A program made the translations under genes and the position numbers. A model generated the notes under the pieces. It saw only the letters and a program-made list of their open reading frames with translations. It was not told the DNA's origin and made no database searches. From positions 248,001 to 312,000 of the forward strand of contig JAJFGO010000021.1 in NCBI GenBank assembly GCA_021776095.1: a stretch of 64,000 bases of DNA, read 5' to 3'. Positions 19,065 through 28,957 of this stretch are shown here, in pieces. Source of the DNA: Kiloniellaceae bacterium (GTDB lineage Bacteria > Pseudomonadota > Alphaproteobacteria > Kiloniellales > J153). Each line of letters starts with the position of its first letter. Within the stretch, counting starts at the first letter, position 1.

Positions 19065-20480
19065 TTGTTCACCCATGACTTTCCGACAGTCCGCCTGAAG
19101 TACATCTTGAAGATCGCGTTTGCGGCCGCGATCGTCGCGGCGCCGCTCGCCGTCGCCACCGGGATGACCCTGTGGCCCGGCGCCACCTGGCACAGCGGGC
19201 CGATCGGCCAGGACCTGGAGCAGGACCAGGCGCGCGGCATGCACGCAGTTGGCTACGCGGCGGGCGCCATGACGGCCGGCTCCGAAGCCGACCCGGCCGG
19301 CGCGCTGGCTGCCGCCGAGGAGAGCGAGGCCCAGCCGGCGATCGTCCGGCAAACCCTAATCGTGGCGCGCGGCGACACCCTTATGGGCCTGCTGGTGGAC
19401 GCCGGGATCGACCGGCGCGAGGCGCACCAGGCCATCACCGCCCTGCAAGAGGTTTTCCGTCCGCGCGACCTGCGGATCGGACAGGGTATCGAGCTGAGCC
19501 TGGCCCCGGCCCGTGGCCTGGAAATTCAAAACGGCGGCGCGCAGCCGCGCTTAATCTCGGTCGGCCTTCAGCCCAGCGTCGAGCGCGACGTGCAGGTGTC
19601 GCGCGAAGGCGACGCGGGCTTCATGGCCCGATCGATCGAGCGCCCCTTGGAACGGCGCACCGTTGGCACCGCCGGCACCATCGAAAGCAATCTGTCCGAG
19701 GCCGGCCAGGCAGCGGGCATGCCGGTGAAGGTTCTAGCCGAACTGATCCGCATGTACAGCTTCGACGTCGATTTCCAGCGCGACCTGCGCACCGGCGACC
19801 GCTTCGAAGTGCTTTATAACGCGTTGTTCGAGGAAACCGGCGACCTGGCCAAGCCGGAGGATATCGTCTACGCGGCGCTGACCCTCTCGGGCAAGCGCAT
19901 CGAGCTTTACCACTTCCAACCCAAGGGCGGCACGGTCGACTACTACGACCCCAAGGGCGATTCGGTGCGAAAGACCCTGATGCGCACACCGATCGACGGG
20001 GCGCGGCTATCCTCGGGCTTCGGCAAGCGCCGGCACCCGGTGCTCGGCTATACCAAGATGCACCGCGGGGTCGATTTCGCCGCGCCGCGCGGCACGCCGA
20101 TCTACGCCGCCGGCGACGGCGTGATCGAATCCGCCGGGCGCAACGGCAGCTACGGCAAGTACGTGCGCATCCGCCACAATGGCACCTACAAGACCGCCTA
20201 TGCCCACATGCGCCGGATCGCCAAGGGCGTGCGCAAGGGCAAGCGCGTGCGTCAGGGTCAGGTCATCGGCTACGTCGGCACGACCGGCCGCTCGACCGGC
20301 CCGCACCTGCACTACGAGGTTCTGGTGAACGGCCGCCAGGTCAGCCCGCGCAAGATCAAGCTGCCCTCGGGCGAGAAGTTGAAGGGCAAGAAACTGCAAG
20401 CCTTCATGGTCCGCCGGGCGGAGATCGACACTCTGCGCGCGGAGCACTTTGACGGGGCACTTCTGGTCAAGGCCGACTAA
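19065..20480 (+). CDS. M23-family (LytM-type) cell wall endopeptidase
   Basis: A 471-residue zinc endopeptidase that cuts peptide cross-links in peptidoglycan. One N-terminal membrane segment (about 13-30) anchors it in the inner membrane. A LysM/OapA-like region follows (about 105-150: TLIVARGDTLMGLLVDAGI), then a long beta-rich domain, and last the catalytic LytM domain with HRGVD (His333, Asp337) and HLHYE (His414, His416). All zinc ligands and the catalytic His are present, so it should be active, unlike EnvC/NlpD-type activators. The start appears to be TTG at 19065; this is the only start giving a sensible N-terminal anchor. It resembles MepM/YebA in layout. Confidence 0.9.
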   Translation: MFTHDFPTVRLKYILKIAFAAAIVAAPLAVATGMTLWPGATWHSGPIGQDLEQDQARGMHAVGYAAGAMTAGSEADPAGALAAAEESEAQPAIVRQTLIVARGDTLMGLLVDAGIDRREAHQAITALQEVFRPRDLRIGQGIELSLAPARGLEIQNGGAQPRLISVGLQPSVERDVQVSREGDAGFMARSIERPLERRTVGTAGTIESNLSEAGQAAGMPVKVLAELIRMYSFDVDFQRDLRTGDRFEVLYNALFEETGDLAKPEDIVYAALTLSGKRIELYHFQPKGGTVDYYDPKGDSVRKTLMRTPIDGARLSSGFGKRRHPVLGYTKMHRGVDFAAPRGTPIYAAGDGVIESAGRNGSYGKYVRIRHNGTYKTAYAHMRRIAKGVRKGKRVRQGQVIGYVGTTGRSTGPHLHYEVLVNGRQVSPRKIKLPSGEKLKGKKLQAFMVRRAEIDTLRAEHFDGALLVKAD

Positions 20481-20490
20481 GCGGCCGCCC

Positions 20491-20507
20491 CCGCCGCGAA
20501 CCGGCGG
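20491..20507. other. GC hairpin between convergent M23 peptidase and ltaE genes
   Basis: CCGCCG-CGAAC-CGGCGG is a six-pair perfect stem that fills most of the 27-base gap between the two stop codons. It lacks a T run but is placed where a bidirectional transcript end would be expected. Confidence 0.45.
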
Positions 20508-21578
20508 CTATCCCCTATCGGCGTAGAAGGCGCGCACCGCCTCGATAACAGCCTCGACATCGCCATCGCGGATATCGCGGTGCAGGACGATACGCATCTC
20601 CGGCACCTGCCCACCGATCAGAATCCCCCGATCCGTTAGGAACCGGCGAAGCGCCCCGTGGTCGGCCGGCGCCGGGGTAACGAAGACCATATTGGTCGCC
20701 TGGCGCGCCGAGAGTCGCGCTAGCGCCGGCAGTTCGGATAGGGCCTCGGCCAGGGCCTTCGCGCGGCGATGATCCTCTGCCAGGCCGGCGATATGATGGT
20801 CGAGCGCGTAAAGACCGGCGGCGGCGAGCACGCCCACTTGACGCATGGCCCCGCCCAGGATCTTCCGGTTGCGGCGCGCCGCTTTCATGGTCTTTTCGTC
20901 CCCGACCAGGACCGTACCGGCCGGGGTCCCCAGGCCCTTGGACAGGCAGATAGAGACTGTATCGGCAACTTCGGCCAGCGCGGCGGCCGGCACATCGAGC
21001 GCCGTGACCGCGTTGAACAGCCGCGCCCCATCCAGGTGGACGGCAAGGCCATGGGCGCGGCCCACATCCGCGGCGGCCTGCATCTTGGCCAGGGGCACCG
21101 CCGCGCCGGACACGGTGTTCTCCAGGCACAGCAGGCGGCTGCACGCATAGTGCGAATCGTCGGGCTTGACCGCCGCCTCGATGGCGCCGGGGTCCAAGGA
21201 ACCGTCCGGCCCGGTGCCGATCGGGCATAGGGCGACACCGCCCAGCACCGAGGCCCCACCGGCCTCGTCATGGAAGCTATGATAGCGATCCCCGACGATG
21301 ATCTCGTCGCCGCGGCCGCAGTGAGCCAGGATCGCGGCCAGATTGCTCTGGGTCCCGGTGGGAAAGAAAACCCCGGCGGGCTTGCCCAGCAGGGCGGCGG
21401 TGCGTTCTTCCAGCTCGCGCGCCGTTGGGTCCTCGCCATAAACGTCGTCGCCGACACGGGCCTCGCTCATGGCCCGGCGCATCCCGGCATCGGGCTTGGT
21501 CACCGTGTCGCTGCGCAAATCGACGATGTTGGACCCGGCCTCGGTGTCGGCGGCCGCGTCAGTCATTTGGGCGTACAT
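20508..21578 (-). CDS. ltaE: Low-specificity L-threonine aldolase
   Basis: A PLP enzyme of fold type I, 356 residues, that splits L-threonine or L-allo-threonine (and other beta-hydroxy amino acids) into glycine and an aldehyde. Signatures are IVDLRSDTVTKPD at the N-terminus, GDDVYGEDPT, the HLDGARLFNA strand, and the PLP lysine in CLSKGLGTPAG (Lys214). Its start codon lies 11 bases after the stop of a putative Fe/2OG hydroxylase gene, forming a two-gene operon. That link suggests the true substrate may be a beta-hydroxylated amino acid made by the neighbour rather than threonine. A second possible start (MTDAAAD) lies four codons downstream. Confidence 0.93.
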   Translation of the reverse strand: MYAQMTDAAADTEAGSNIVDLRSDTVTKPDAGMRRAMSEARVGDDVYGEDPTARELEERTAALLGKPAGVFFPTGTQSNLAAILAHCGRGDEIIVGDRYHSFHDEAGGASVLGGVALCPIGTGPDGSLDPGAIEAAVKPDDSHYACSRLLCLENTVSGAAVPLAKMQAAADVGRAHGLAVHLDGARLFNAVTALDVPAAALAEVADTVSICLSKGLGTPAGTVLVGDEKTMKAARRNRKILGGAMRQVGVLAAAGLYALDHHIAGLAEDHRRAKALAEALSELPALARLSARQATNMVFVTPAPADHGALRRFLTDRGILIGGQVPEMRIVLHRDIRDGDVEAVIEAVRAFYADRG

Positions 21579-21589
21579 GGCTATAAGAC

Positions 21590-22264
21590 CTATTGCGATG
21601 GTTTCCAGGGAATGGCCGCGACGATATGCACCCGGGGGTACAGCCCGCCGTTCAGCGCCGTATGGTAACCGCGCGTGTCCGTGAAATAAACCGAGCCGTC
21701 CGCCGGCAAGTGGGTCACGTGGTGATTCACGACGAAAAGCGACCCCGGATTGCTGACAATGGGTATGTGGATACGCGGCTCCGGGTCCCGGTGCCAGGAA
21801 TTGCAGTTGTAGAGCCCCTTGGAGAGGATGCGCATACGGCCGATCGGAAAGCGCTCGGTGAGGTCGGCGTGAACCTGTTCGAAATAGGTGCCGTTATAGG
21901 CGGGCACCAATTCGCTGAAGGCCGCCTCGTCCACGAAATCCTCGCGTGGCTCCTCCAGGTAACGCTCGTCGGCGCGCAACCAATAGCGGCCCGAAAGATC
22001 GTTTTCGCTCCATTCGCGCTGACCCGGGCGCTGGGTCAGTGGCAGGGCGGCGAAGCCTTCCTCTTGCATGCCGCCCATGTAGTCTTGGTCGCGGGTGCAG
22101 TCGTCCAAGGCCTGACGCAACTTGTCGATGTCGAAGCGCAACGCGAGCTTCTGAATACCGGGGCCCGGCTTGAAGCGCGCCACGGATTCCGTTTCCGGCG
22201 GCCTCGCCAACCATGCCGCCACGGCGGCCACATCCCGCTCGACCACCCCTTGCTCCTTCGACAT
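21590..22264 (-). CDS. Putative Fe(II)/2-oxoglutarate oxygenase (aspartyl/asparaginyl beta-hydroxylase-like)
   Basis: A 224-residue protein whose C-terminal third has the double-stranded beta-helix signature of AspH-type oxygenases. It includes NSWHRDPEPRIHIPI with metal ligands His158 and Asp160, then a 'VTHLPADGSVYFTD' turn, then the distal ligand His201 in RGYHTALNGG and the 2OG-binding Arg211 in YPRVHIV. The N-terminal half is unassigned. No signal peptide is present. The start at ATG 22264 has GGAG eight bases upstream. It is the first gene of an operon with ltaE and faces a LysR regulator across a gap holding a LysR-type operator. The natural substrate is unknown; a free amino acid or a small peptide is likely from the context. 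Confidence 0.75.
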   Translation of the reverse strand: MSKEQGVVERDVAAVAAWLARPPETESVARFKPGPGIQKLALRFDIDKLRQALDDCTRDQDYMGGMQEEGFAALPLTQRPGQREWSENDLSGRYWLRADERYLEEPREDFVDEAAFSELVPAYNGTYFEQVHADLTERFPIGRMRILSKGLYNCNSWHRDPEPRIHIPIVSNPGSLFVVNHHVTHLPADGSVYFTDTRGYHTALNGGLYPRVHIVAAIPWKPSQ

Positions 22265-22347
22265 CGTTCGGTCTCCAGCCCATTTCATTCTCGGACTCTA
22301 TCAATGCCGAGAGAGAAACGAGATTGGTAGCAATTTTTTCGCATGAC

Positions 22348-22368
22348 TTGATATCATAATTCGATCAA
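22348..22368. promoter_or_regulatory. LysR-type operator (TTGAT-N11-ATCAA)
   Basis: A perfect inverted repeat with five-base arms spaced by 11 bases, containing the T-N11-A core of LysR-family sites. It lies 33 bases before the lysR start and 83 bases before the hydroxylase start, inside the 137-base AT-rich divergent gap. This position suits autorepression plus activation of the hydroxylase-ltaE operon. Confidence 0.7.
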
Positions 22369-22401
22369 CTTATAGAAACCCCCGCCAAAGAGAGGACGCC
22401 C

Positions 22402-23295
22402 ATGCGGCGCAGCATCCCGTCCATCACCAGCTTACTATGCTTCGAAGCGGGGGCACGGAGCGGCGGCTTCACCCAGGCGGCACGCGATCTGAATATGACC
22501 CAAAGCGCGGTCAGCCGGCAGATCAAGCTGCTGGAGGCATTTCTCGGTCAGCAACTCTTCGTGCGGGTCCGGCAACGGGTCCGGTTGACCCCGGCGGGGC
22601 GGCGGCTGTTTCGGGATATGGCGCCCCAGTTGGAATCCCTGGAAGCGACGATCCTGGGCATTCGCACCTTCGATCGGACCAGCGGTTCGATCAACGTGGG
22701 GGTCTACCCCACCCTGGGCAGTCGTTGGCTGATGCCCATTTTGGTCGAATTCGCCAAGGTCCAGTCGCAAACCACGGTCAACACCATCACCTACCTCAGC
22801 AACGCCGAACTCAACCCCGAATTGGACGATCTCGCCGTGGTCCAAGGCGACCCACCCTGGCCCGGATACCGCGCAGACTACCTCATGCCCGAGGATCTGG
22901 GGGTGGTCGGGGCGCCGTCCCTGATCGACGGGCCGCTGAGCGACCCACACCAGCTATTTTCCCATCGGATCCTGCAACACGCCACCCGGCCCCTGTCTTG
23001 GCCGACCTGGTTTAAGGATCTGGGCGCGCCGTTCGATCACACCCCGGCCGGGCCCATGTTCAGCCAATTCGAAATGCTGATCGAGGCTCTGGTGAGCGGC
23101 CATGGCCTGGCCATGGTGCCGCTGCTGCTGGTGGCGCGGGAATTGGCCGACGGGCGGCTAACCTTGGCGCACCCGCACATCGCGTGCCCGGCGAGCGCCT
23201 ATTACCTGCTGACCCCCGATCACAAGGCGGCAACGCCAAAGATCGAACCGCTGCGCCGCTGGCTTCTGGAAAATCACGGCGCCAGGGCAAGGTAA
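22402..23295 (+). CDS. LysR-family transcriptional regulator
   Basis: A 297-residue regulator. The N-terminal winged helix-turn-helix (about residues 4-63) is complete: FEAGARSGGFTQAARDLNMTQ followed by SAVSRQIKLLEAFLG, then VRLTPAGRRLF. The rest is a periplasmic-binding-protein-like effector domain with the GcvA-branch look (SINVGVYPTLGSRWLMPIL near residue 95, and GHGLAMVPLLL near 235). It is divergent from the hydroxylase-ltaE operon, so it most likely controls that operon in response to its substrate or product. GcvA-type regulators respond to glycine or purines, which would fit an aldolase that releases glycine; this is inference. Confidence 0.93.
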   Translation: MRRSIPSITSLLCFEAGARSGGFTQAARDLNMTQSAVSRQIKLLEAFLGQQLFVRVRQRVRLTPAGRRLFRDMAPQLESLEATILGIRTFDRTSGSINVGVYPTLGSRWLMPILVEFAKVQSQTTVNTITYLSNAELNPELDDLAVVQGDPPWPGYRADYLMPEDLGVVGAPSLIDGPLSDPHQLFSHRILQHATRPLSWPTWFKDLGAPFDHTPAGPMFSQFEMLIEALVSGHGLAMVPLLLVARELADGRLTLAHPHIACPASAYYLLTPDHKAATPKIEPLRRWLLENHGARAR

Positions 23296-23371
23296 CCTGC
23301 CCAAAGCGCCAAAAAAAATTCAATCCAAGGTTGTTGTCTGCTACCTTTACGAATTATGCCAATTGTCACGA

Positions 23372-23386
23372 CGTAGCGACGCTACG
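23372..23386. repeat. Small perfect inverted repeat upstream of the lipoprotein operon
   Basis: CGTAGC-GAC-GCTACG, a six-base dyad with a three-base spacer, sits 55 bases before the lipoprotein start in the AT-rich 145-base gap 23296-23440. It may be an operator or a leader hairpin. There is no T run after it, so it is not a terminator. Confidence 0.45.
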
Positions 23387-23440
23387 GAAATTAGCGAAGC
23401 ATCCAATTGAAGCAACTATGAAAGCAGGAGGGGAATTGAG

Positions 23441-24139
23441 ATGAGCCATCCATGCTTTTCTTTAAAAGTGATTTTGTTGGCCGTCGCCATCGCGGGATTA
23501 GCCGCCTGCGATGTGGTGCCAAAAGAAGCGGTCACGCTTTCCAACACAGTCGGCAGAGACTTGGAGGAGGTCCATCGGGCGCACCGTGATTTGGCCGAAC
23601 TTCATTTCAGCCGCATTGAGGACGATATCAACCGCTTCATCGACCAGACCTACCGGCCGGCCTTTATCAAAATATTCGCCGAGGAATTCAGATTGGCAGC
23701 GCAGATGACTATGATCTTAGCGCGAGGCCCGGAGCATTTTTTGCCAGTGCTGACCCTATTTGTTGAGAAGGCAGTTGAGCGCACAGAAAAGAAACGTGCC
23801 GAGCTACTCGGTCCTATCCAGATGCAGAAAAAGACGGTGATTGAGGAGATCGACAACGCTCATCGCCAGATACAAGCCGCCCAAGCGATTGTGACCGGCC
23901 ATCTCGCCTCGGTCCGCAATGTTCGGGAAGTGCAAAACGAACTTCTCACGAAAGTCGGCCTCGGCGATTTGCGGGCGAAGATCGCGACAAAAACCGCCGA
24001 CATATCGACGAAGGTCGCCGGCTTTATTAAAACCGGTGAAGAGATTGAAAGCGGGGCCGACACCATCGCCGGCAAGATCGCCGGGATCGACGCCGAAATC
24101 GATAAATTGAAAGAGGCCGTTACCAGCGTTCCAAACTGA
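23441..24139 (+). CDS. Uncharacterised coiled-coil lipoprotein
   Basis: A 232-residue protein with a type II signal peptide (about residues 1-23) ending in the lipobox GLAAC, with the acylated Cys followed by Asp. In E. coli an Asp at +2 keeps a lipoprotein in the inner membrane; whether that rule holds here is unproven. The mature part is almost all helix with heptad patterns: an amphipathic segment around residues 40-115 and a long coiled coil around 115-230, ending 'GIDAEIDKLKEAVTSVP'. Strong AGGAGGGG sits before the ATG. It forms an operon with the small gene that follows. I do not recognise a family. Base composition is a little lower in GC than the surroundings. Confidence 0.75.
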   Translation: MSHPCFSLKVILLAVAIAGLAACDVVPKEAVTLSNTVGRDLEEVHRAHRDLAELHFSRIEDDINRFIDQTYRPAFIKIFAEEFRLAAQMTMILARGPEHFLPVLTLFVEKAVERTEKKRAELLGPIQMQKKTVIEEIDNAHRQIQAAQAIVTGHLASVRNVREVQNELLTKVGLGDLRAKIATKTADISTKVAGFIKTGEEIESGADTIAGKIAGIDAEIDKLKEAVTSVPN

Positions 24140-24151
24140 CGGGAGGGAATC

Positions 24152-24460
24152 ATGCCCGACGATATCGATCTCAACGCATTGTTCGCCGAAATGGATGCGG
24201 CGGCGGATCGTGCAGAGGCCGCGATGAACGGCAAGTTCAGTGAATTCTATCGGGGACTGCGGAAACTTTCCCCTGAGGAAATTGACGGCATCACGCCGGA
24301 CACGACCGATCAGAAGGAATACGAGCGGTTGATCGGCCTGGTCCAGGCCGCGACCCAGCAGAACCTAGCCCAGGCCCAGCTCATCACGCGGGTCAAGGCG
24401 CTTGGCGATGTCGCCGTGCGCATCGCCAAGAAGGTGCCGAGTTTCGCCGCGTTACTGTAG
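24152..24460 (+). CDS. Uncharacterised small helical protein, partner of the lipoprotein
   Basis: A 102-residue soluble protein with no signal or membrane segment, helical throughout, with an acidic N-terminus (MPDDIDLNALFAEMDAAADRAEAAM) and a more basic C-terminus. Strong GGGAGGG precedes its ATG 12 bases after the lipoprotein stop, so the pair is co-translated. Both predicted proteins are helical and could interact only if the lipoprotein's topology allowed it, because one is exported and the other is not. Function unknown. Confidence 0.7.
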   Translation: MPDDIDLNALFAEMDAAADRAEAAMNGKFSEFYRGLRKLSPEEIDGITPDTTDQKEYERLIGLVQAATQQNLAQAQLITRVKALGDVAVRIAKKVPSFAALL

Positions 24461-24479
24461 CGGCAGGGCGGAGACGCGC

Positions 24480-24983
24480 CTAGTCCCAGCCGACGCAGTA
24501 GGGCTCGGGTGCGAGGTCGCTGGGTTCGCCGGCCTCGCCGGGCAGCGGGAAGCGGGTCTTGAAGTTGAAGGCGTGCGCGCTCGGCCCGTGCCGGTTTAAG
24601 CGGGCCAGGCGTTCCATGCCCTGCTGAGCCGTTGGCCGGGTGCCCACCTCGACCCACCACAAGACCTGATAGGCGCCGCTTGGCGGCACGAACCACTCCC
24701 GCCGCCGTGTCATGACCTCGCGGTGCGCGGACTTGTAGGCGAACTCGAACAGGGTTTCGGGGCTCTGCCAAACCGACATATTGACGACCAAGTTGGGATC
24801 GTCGCTGACCTTGATGTCGGTCGCGTTGCCGCTATCGCTTTGCAGCCGCCATACGAATCCGGGGCTGCGTTCGGCCAGCCCGTTGATGTCGTCGAGCTGG
24901 GCCATGAAGTCGGCGATACGCGGATCGTCCAAGGCAAAGCGTGCAGTCGCAATGTTGAACTGAGCGAGATGCCAATCGGTCAA
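24480..24983 (-). CDS. DUF3291-domain protein
   Basis: A 167-residue protein of the dimeric alpha/beta-barrel-like DUF3291 family, recognised from 'WHLAQFNIATARFALDDPRIADF' at the N-terminus, 'NMSVWQSPETLFEFAYKSAHREVM' in the middle and 'FVLWWVEVG'-like strand (here YQVLWWVEVGTRPT). Relatives resemble antibiotic-biosynthesis monooxygenase or heme-degrading folds, but no activity is established. The start is TTG, supported by GGGAGG five bases upstream. It is convergent with the lipoprotein operon and lies downstream of clpB's 3' end... on the same strand it stands alone. Confidence 0.82.
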   Translation of the reverse strand: MTDWHLAQFNIATARFALDDPRIADFMAQLDDINGLAERSPGFVWRLQSDSGNATDIKVSDDPNLVVNMSVWQSPETLFEFAYKSAHREVMTRRREWFVPPSGAYQVLWWVEVGTRPTAQQGMERLARLNRHGPSAHAFNFKTRFPLPGEAGEPSDLAPEPYCVGWD

Positions 24984-25034
24984 ACTTACCTCCCAGGTTT
25001 CGGCGGATCGATTGACTCAGATTACCGCGTTCGC

Positions 25035-27626
<2,592 letters not shown>

Positions 27627-27761
27627 GCTTGTGCGCCCTCCTCGTCCGCACCCGCGCAAGGCGGCATACAGTCGACAATGCAAAAGTTAATATTTAGCCA
27701 CGGCCAAACCTATTGGCCCGCGGCTCCCCAAGCGTTGACCTAAGTCACCCGCCTAAATTGG

Positions 27762-27789
27762 ATATGGGGTGTGCCCAAAATGACACAAG
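27762..27789 (-). promoter_or_regulatory. RpoH (sigma-32) heat-shock promoter of clpB
   Basis: On the minus strand, -35 CTTGTGT (27789-27783), a 13-base spacer, and -10 CCCCATAT (27769-27762). The E. coli sigma-32 consensus is CTTGAAA, 13-14 bases, CCCCATNT, so the -10 is a full match and the -35 keeps the essential CTTG. Predicted transcripts would have a leader of about 130 bases before clpB. Confidence 0.8.
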
Positions 27790-27978
27790 GGCGCGTCGAA
27801 TGCGGAAGCGCATCGGAGACGGGCACAGCAGGTCCGGTTTTGCCTTGCCGGCCGAAACCTGATCAGATGGGTGCTGGGAATTGGCAACAAGGGCGTCAGA
27901 TCGCCCTCCGCCCAAGCTTGTTGGGCATCATAGACGGCCAAAGCGGCATCGAACGGGAAACGGGCGGCAGGTATCCCC

Positions 27979-28098
27979 ATGAGATCTTTCTTCGACAAAT
28001 TTTTGGACTTCTGGGGCGAGCTAACCCTTTGGAACCAGTTCGGACTAGCGTTCATTGCCGGCGCCGGTTTGCTGGTCCTGATCTATTTCCTGATCTGA
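27979..28098 (+). CDS. Small single-span membrane protein (39 residues)
   Basis: ATG at 27979 opens a 39-codon frame: MRSFFDKFLDFWGELTLWNQ followed by a hydrophobic C-terminal span of about 19 residues rich in Phe, Ala, Gly, Leu and Ile, and a TGA at 28096-28098. The aromatic amphipathic N-terminus and single C-terminal span are typical of small membrane proteins that regulate a larger partner. The ribosome binding site is weak (GGCAGG). The region between clpB and the MOSC gene otherwise holds only long frames with no protein character. No family recognised. Confidence 0.55.
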   Translation: MRSFFDKFLDFWGELTLWNQFGLAFIAGAGLLVLIYFLI

Positions 28099-28172
28099 TC
28101 CGATAGCTAGGCTCGGTTGACAGCCGCGAGGGTGCGGGCTTAGCTGCCCGCCCCTGTCCCGGGAGAGAGCTT

Positions 28173-28934
28173 TTGACCATCGAAATTGCCGAGATCTGCC
28201 GCTATCCGCTGAAGGGCTTGAACGCGGAAAAGCTGGAAAGCGTCGCTCTGACGCCCGGCGAGGGCCTGCCCCACGACCGGCGCTTCGCTGTCGCCCACGG
28301 CTCGACCCACTTCGACACCGCCGCGCCGGAATGGATGCCAAAGACCAATTTCCTGTGCCTCCTGCGCGACGAAAAGCTGGCGCAGCTGCGCGCTGACTTC
28401 GATCCCGAGAGCGAGATGCTGGCGATCAACCGGGGCGGCAAGCAAGTGGTGCGTGCCAAGGCAACCGAGGCCATGGGCCAGACCTTGATCGGGCAGTTCT
28501 TCGCCGGTTTCATGGGCCCGGCGGCACGCGGCACACCAAAGCTGATCGAAGCGGAGGGACATATGTTTTCCGACGTCCCCGACAAGGTGGTCTCGATCAT
28601 CAACCTGGCCAGTGTCAAAGACCTGGAACGCATCGTGCGCCGGCCGATCGATCCCTTGCGGTTCCGGGCCAACTTCTACATCACCGGGGTGCCCGCCTGG
28701 TCGGAATTCGTCTGGGTCGGACAGCAGATCGGCCTGGGCCCGGCCCGCCTGCAGGTGCTCAAGCGGATCGAACGCTGCGGCGCGACCAATGTCGATCCGG
28801 AAACCGCCGAGCGCGACATGAACCTGCCGCGCGCCCTGCAACAGGGCTTTCGCCACGTCCATATGGGAATTTACGCGCGGGTGGATTCGGGCGGTGAGGT
28901 CAAGCGCGCCGACGAACTCAGCCCGCCCGCGTAA
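28173..28934 (+). CDS. MOSC-domain protein
   Basis: A 253-residue protein with an N-terminal MOSC_N beta-barrel ('EIAEICRYPLKGLNAEKLESVALTPGEGLPHDRRFAV') and a MOSC core ending with 'RPIDPLRFRANFYI', 'CGATNVDPETAERDMNLPRAL' and 'HVHMGIYARVDSGGEVKRAD'. The Cys in 'RCGATNVDP' is the conserved position that binds molybdopterin or sulfur in YiiM/mARC-type proteins. It is likely a molybdenum-cofactor sulfur-transfer or N-reductase type protein. Start TTG 28173 has GGGAGAGAG six bases upstream. Confidence 0.88.
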   Translation: MTIEIAEICRYPLKGLNAEKLESVALTPGEGLPHDRRFAVAHGSTHFDTAAPEWMPKTNFLCLLRDEKLAQLRADFDPESEMLAINRGGKQVVRAKATEAMGQTLIGQFFAGFMGPAARGTPKLIEAEGHMFSDVPDKVVSIINLASVKDLERIVRRPIDPLRFRANFYITGVPAWSEFVWVGQQIGLGPARLQVLKRIERCGATNVDPETAERDMNLPRALQQGFRHVHMGIYARVDSGGEVKRADELSPPA

Positions 28935-28941
28935 TAGTCCC

Positions 28942-28957
28942 GCGCCTAGCTAGGCGC
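28942..28957. repeat. 16-base perfect palindrome at the MOSC/DUF4167 convergent junction
   Basis: GCGCCTAGCTAGGCGC reads the same on both strands. It begins 8 bases after the MOSC stop and contains the DUF4167 stop codon. With no loop it would make a cruciform rather than a normal terminator. It could be a protein-binding site or chance. Confidence 0.5.

Noticed and set aside
23311-23320. Terminator at the A-rich run after lysR
   Set aside because: The run is A on the plus strand, so it would serve only the minus strand, and no stem precedes it on that strand.
27753-28106. Two overlapping frames of about 100 codons on opposite strands between clpB and the MOSC gene
   Set aside because: Neither has a ribosome binding site or protein-like composition, and they cover the clpB promoter; only the 39-codon frame at 27979 looks real.
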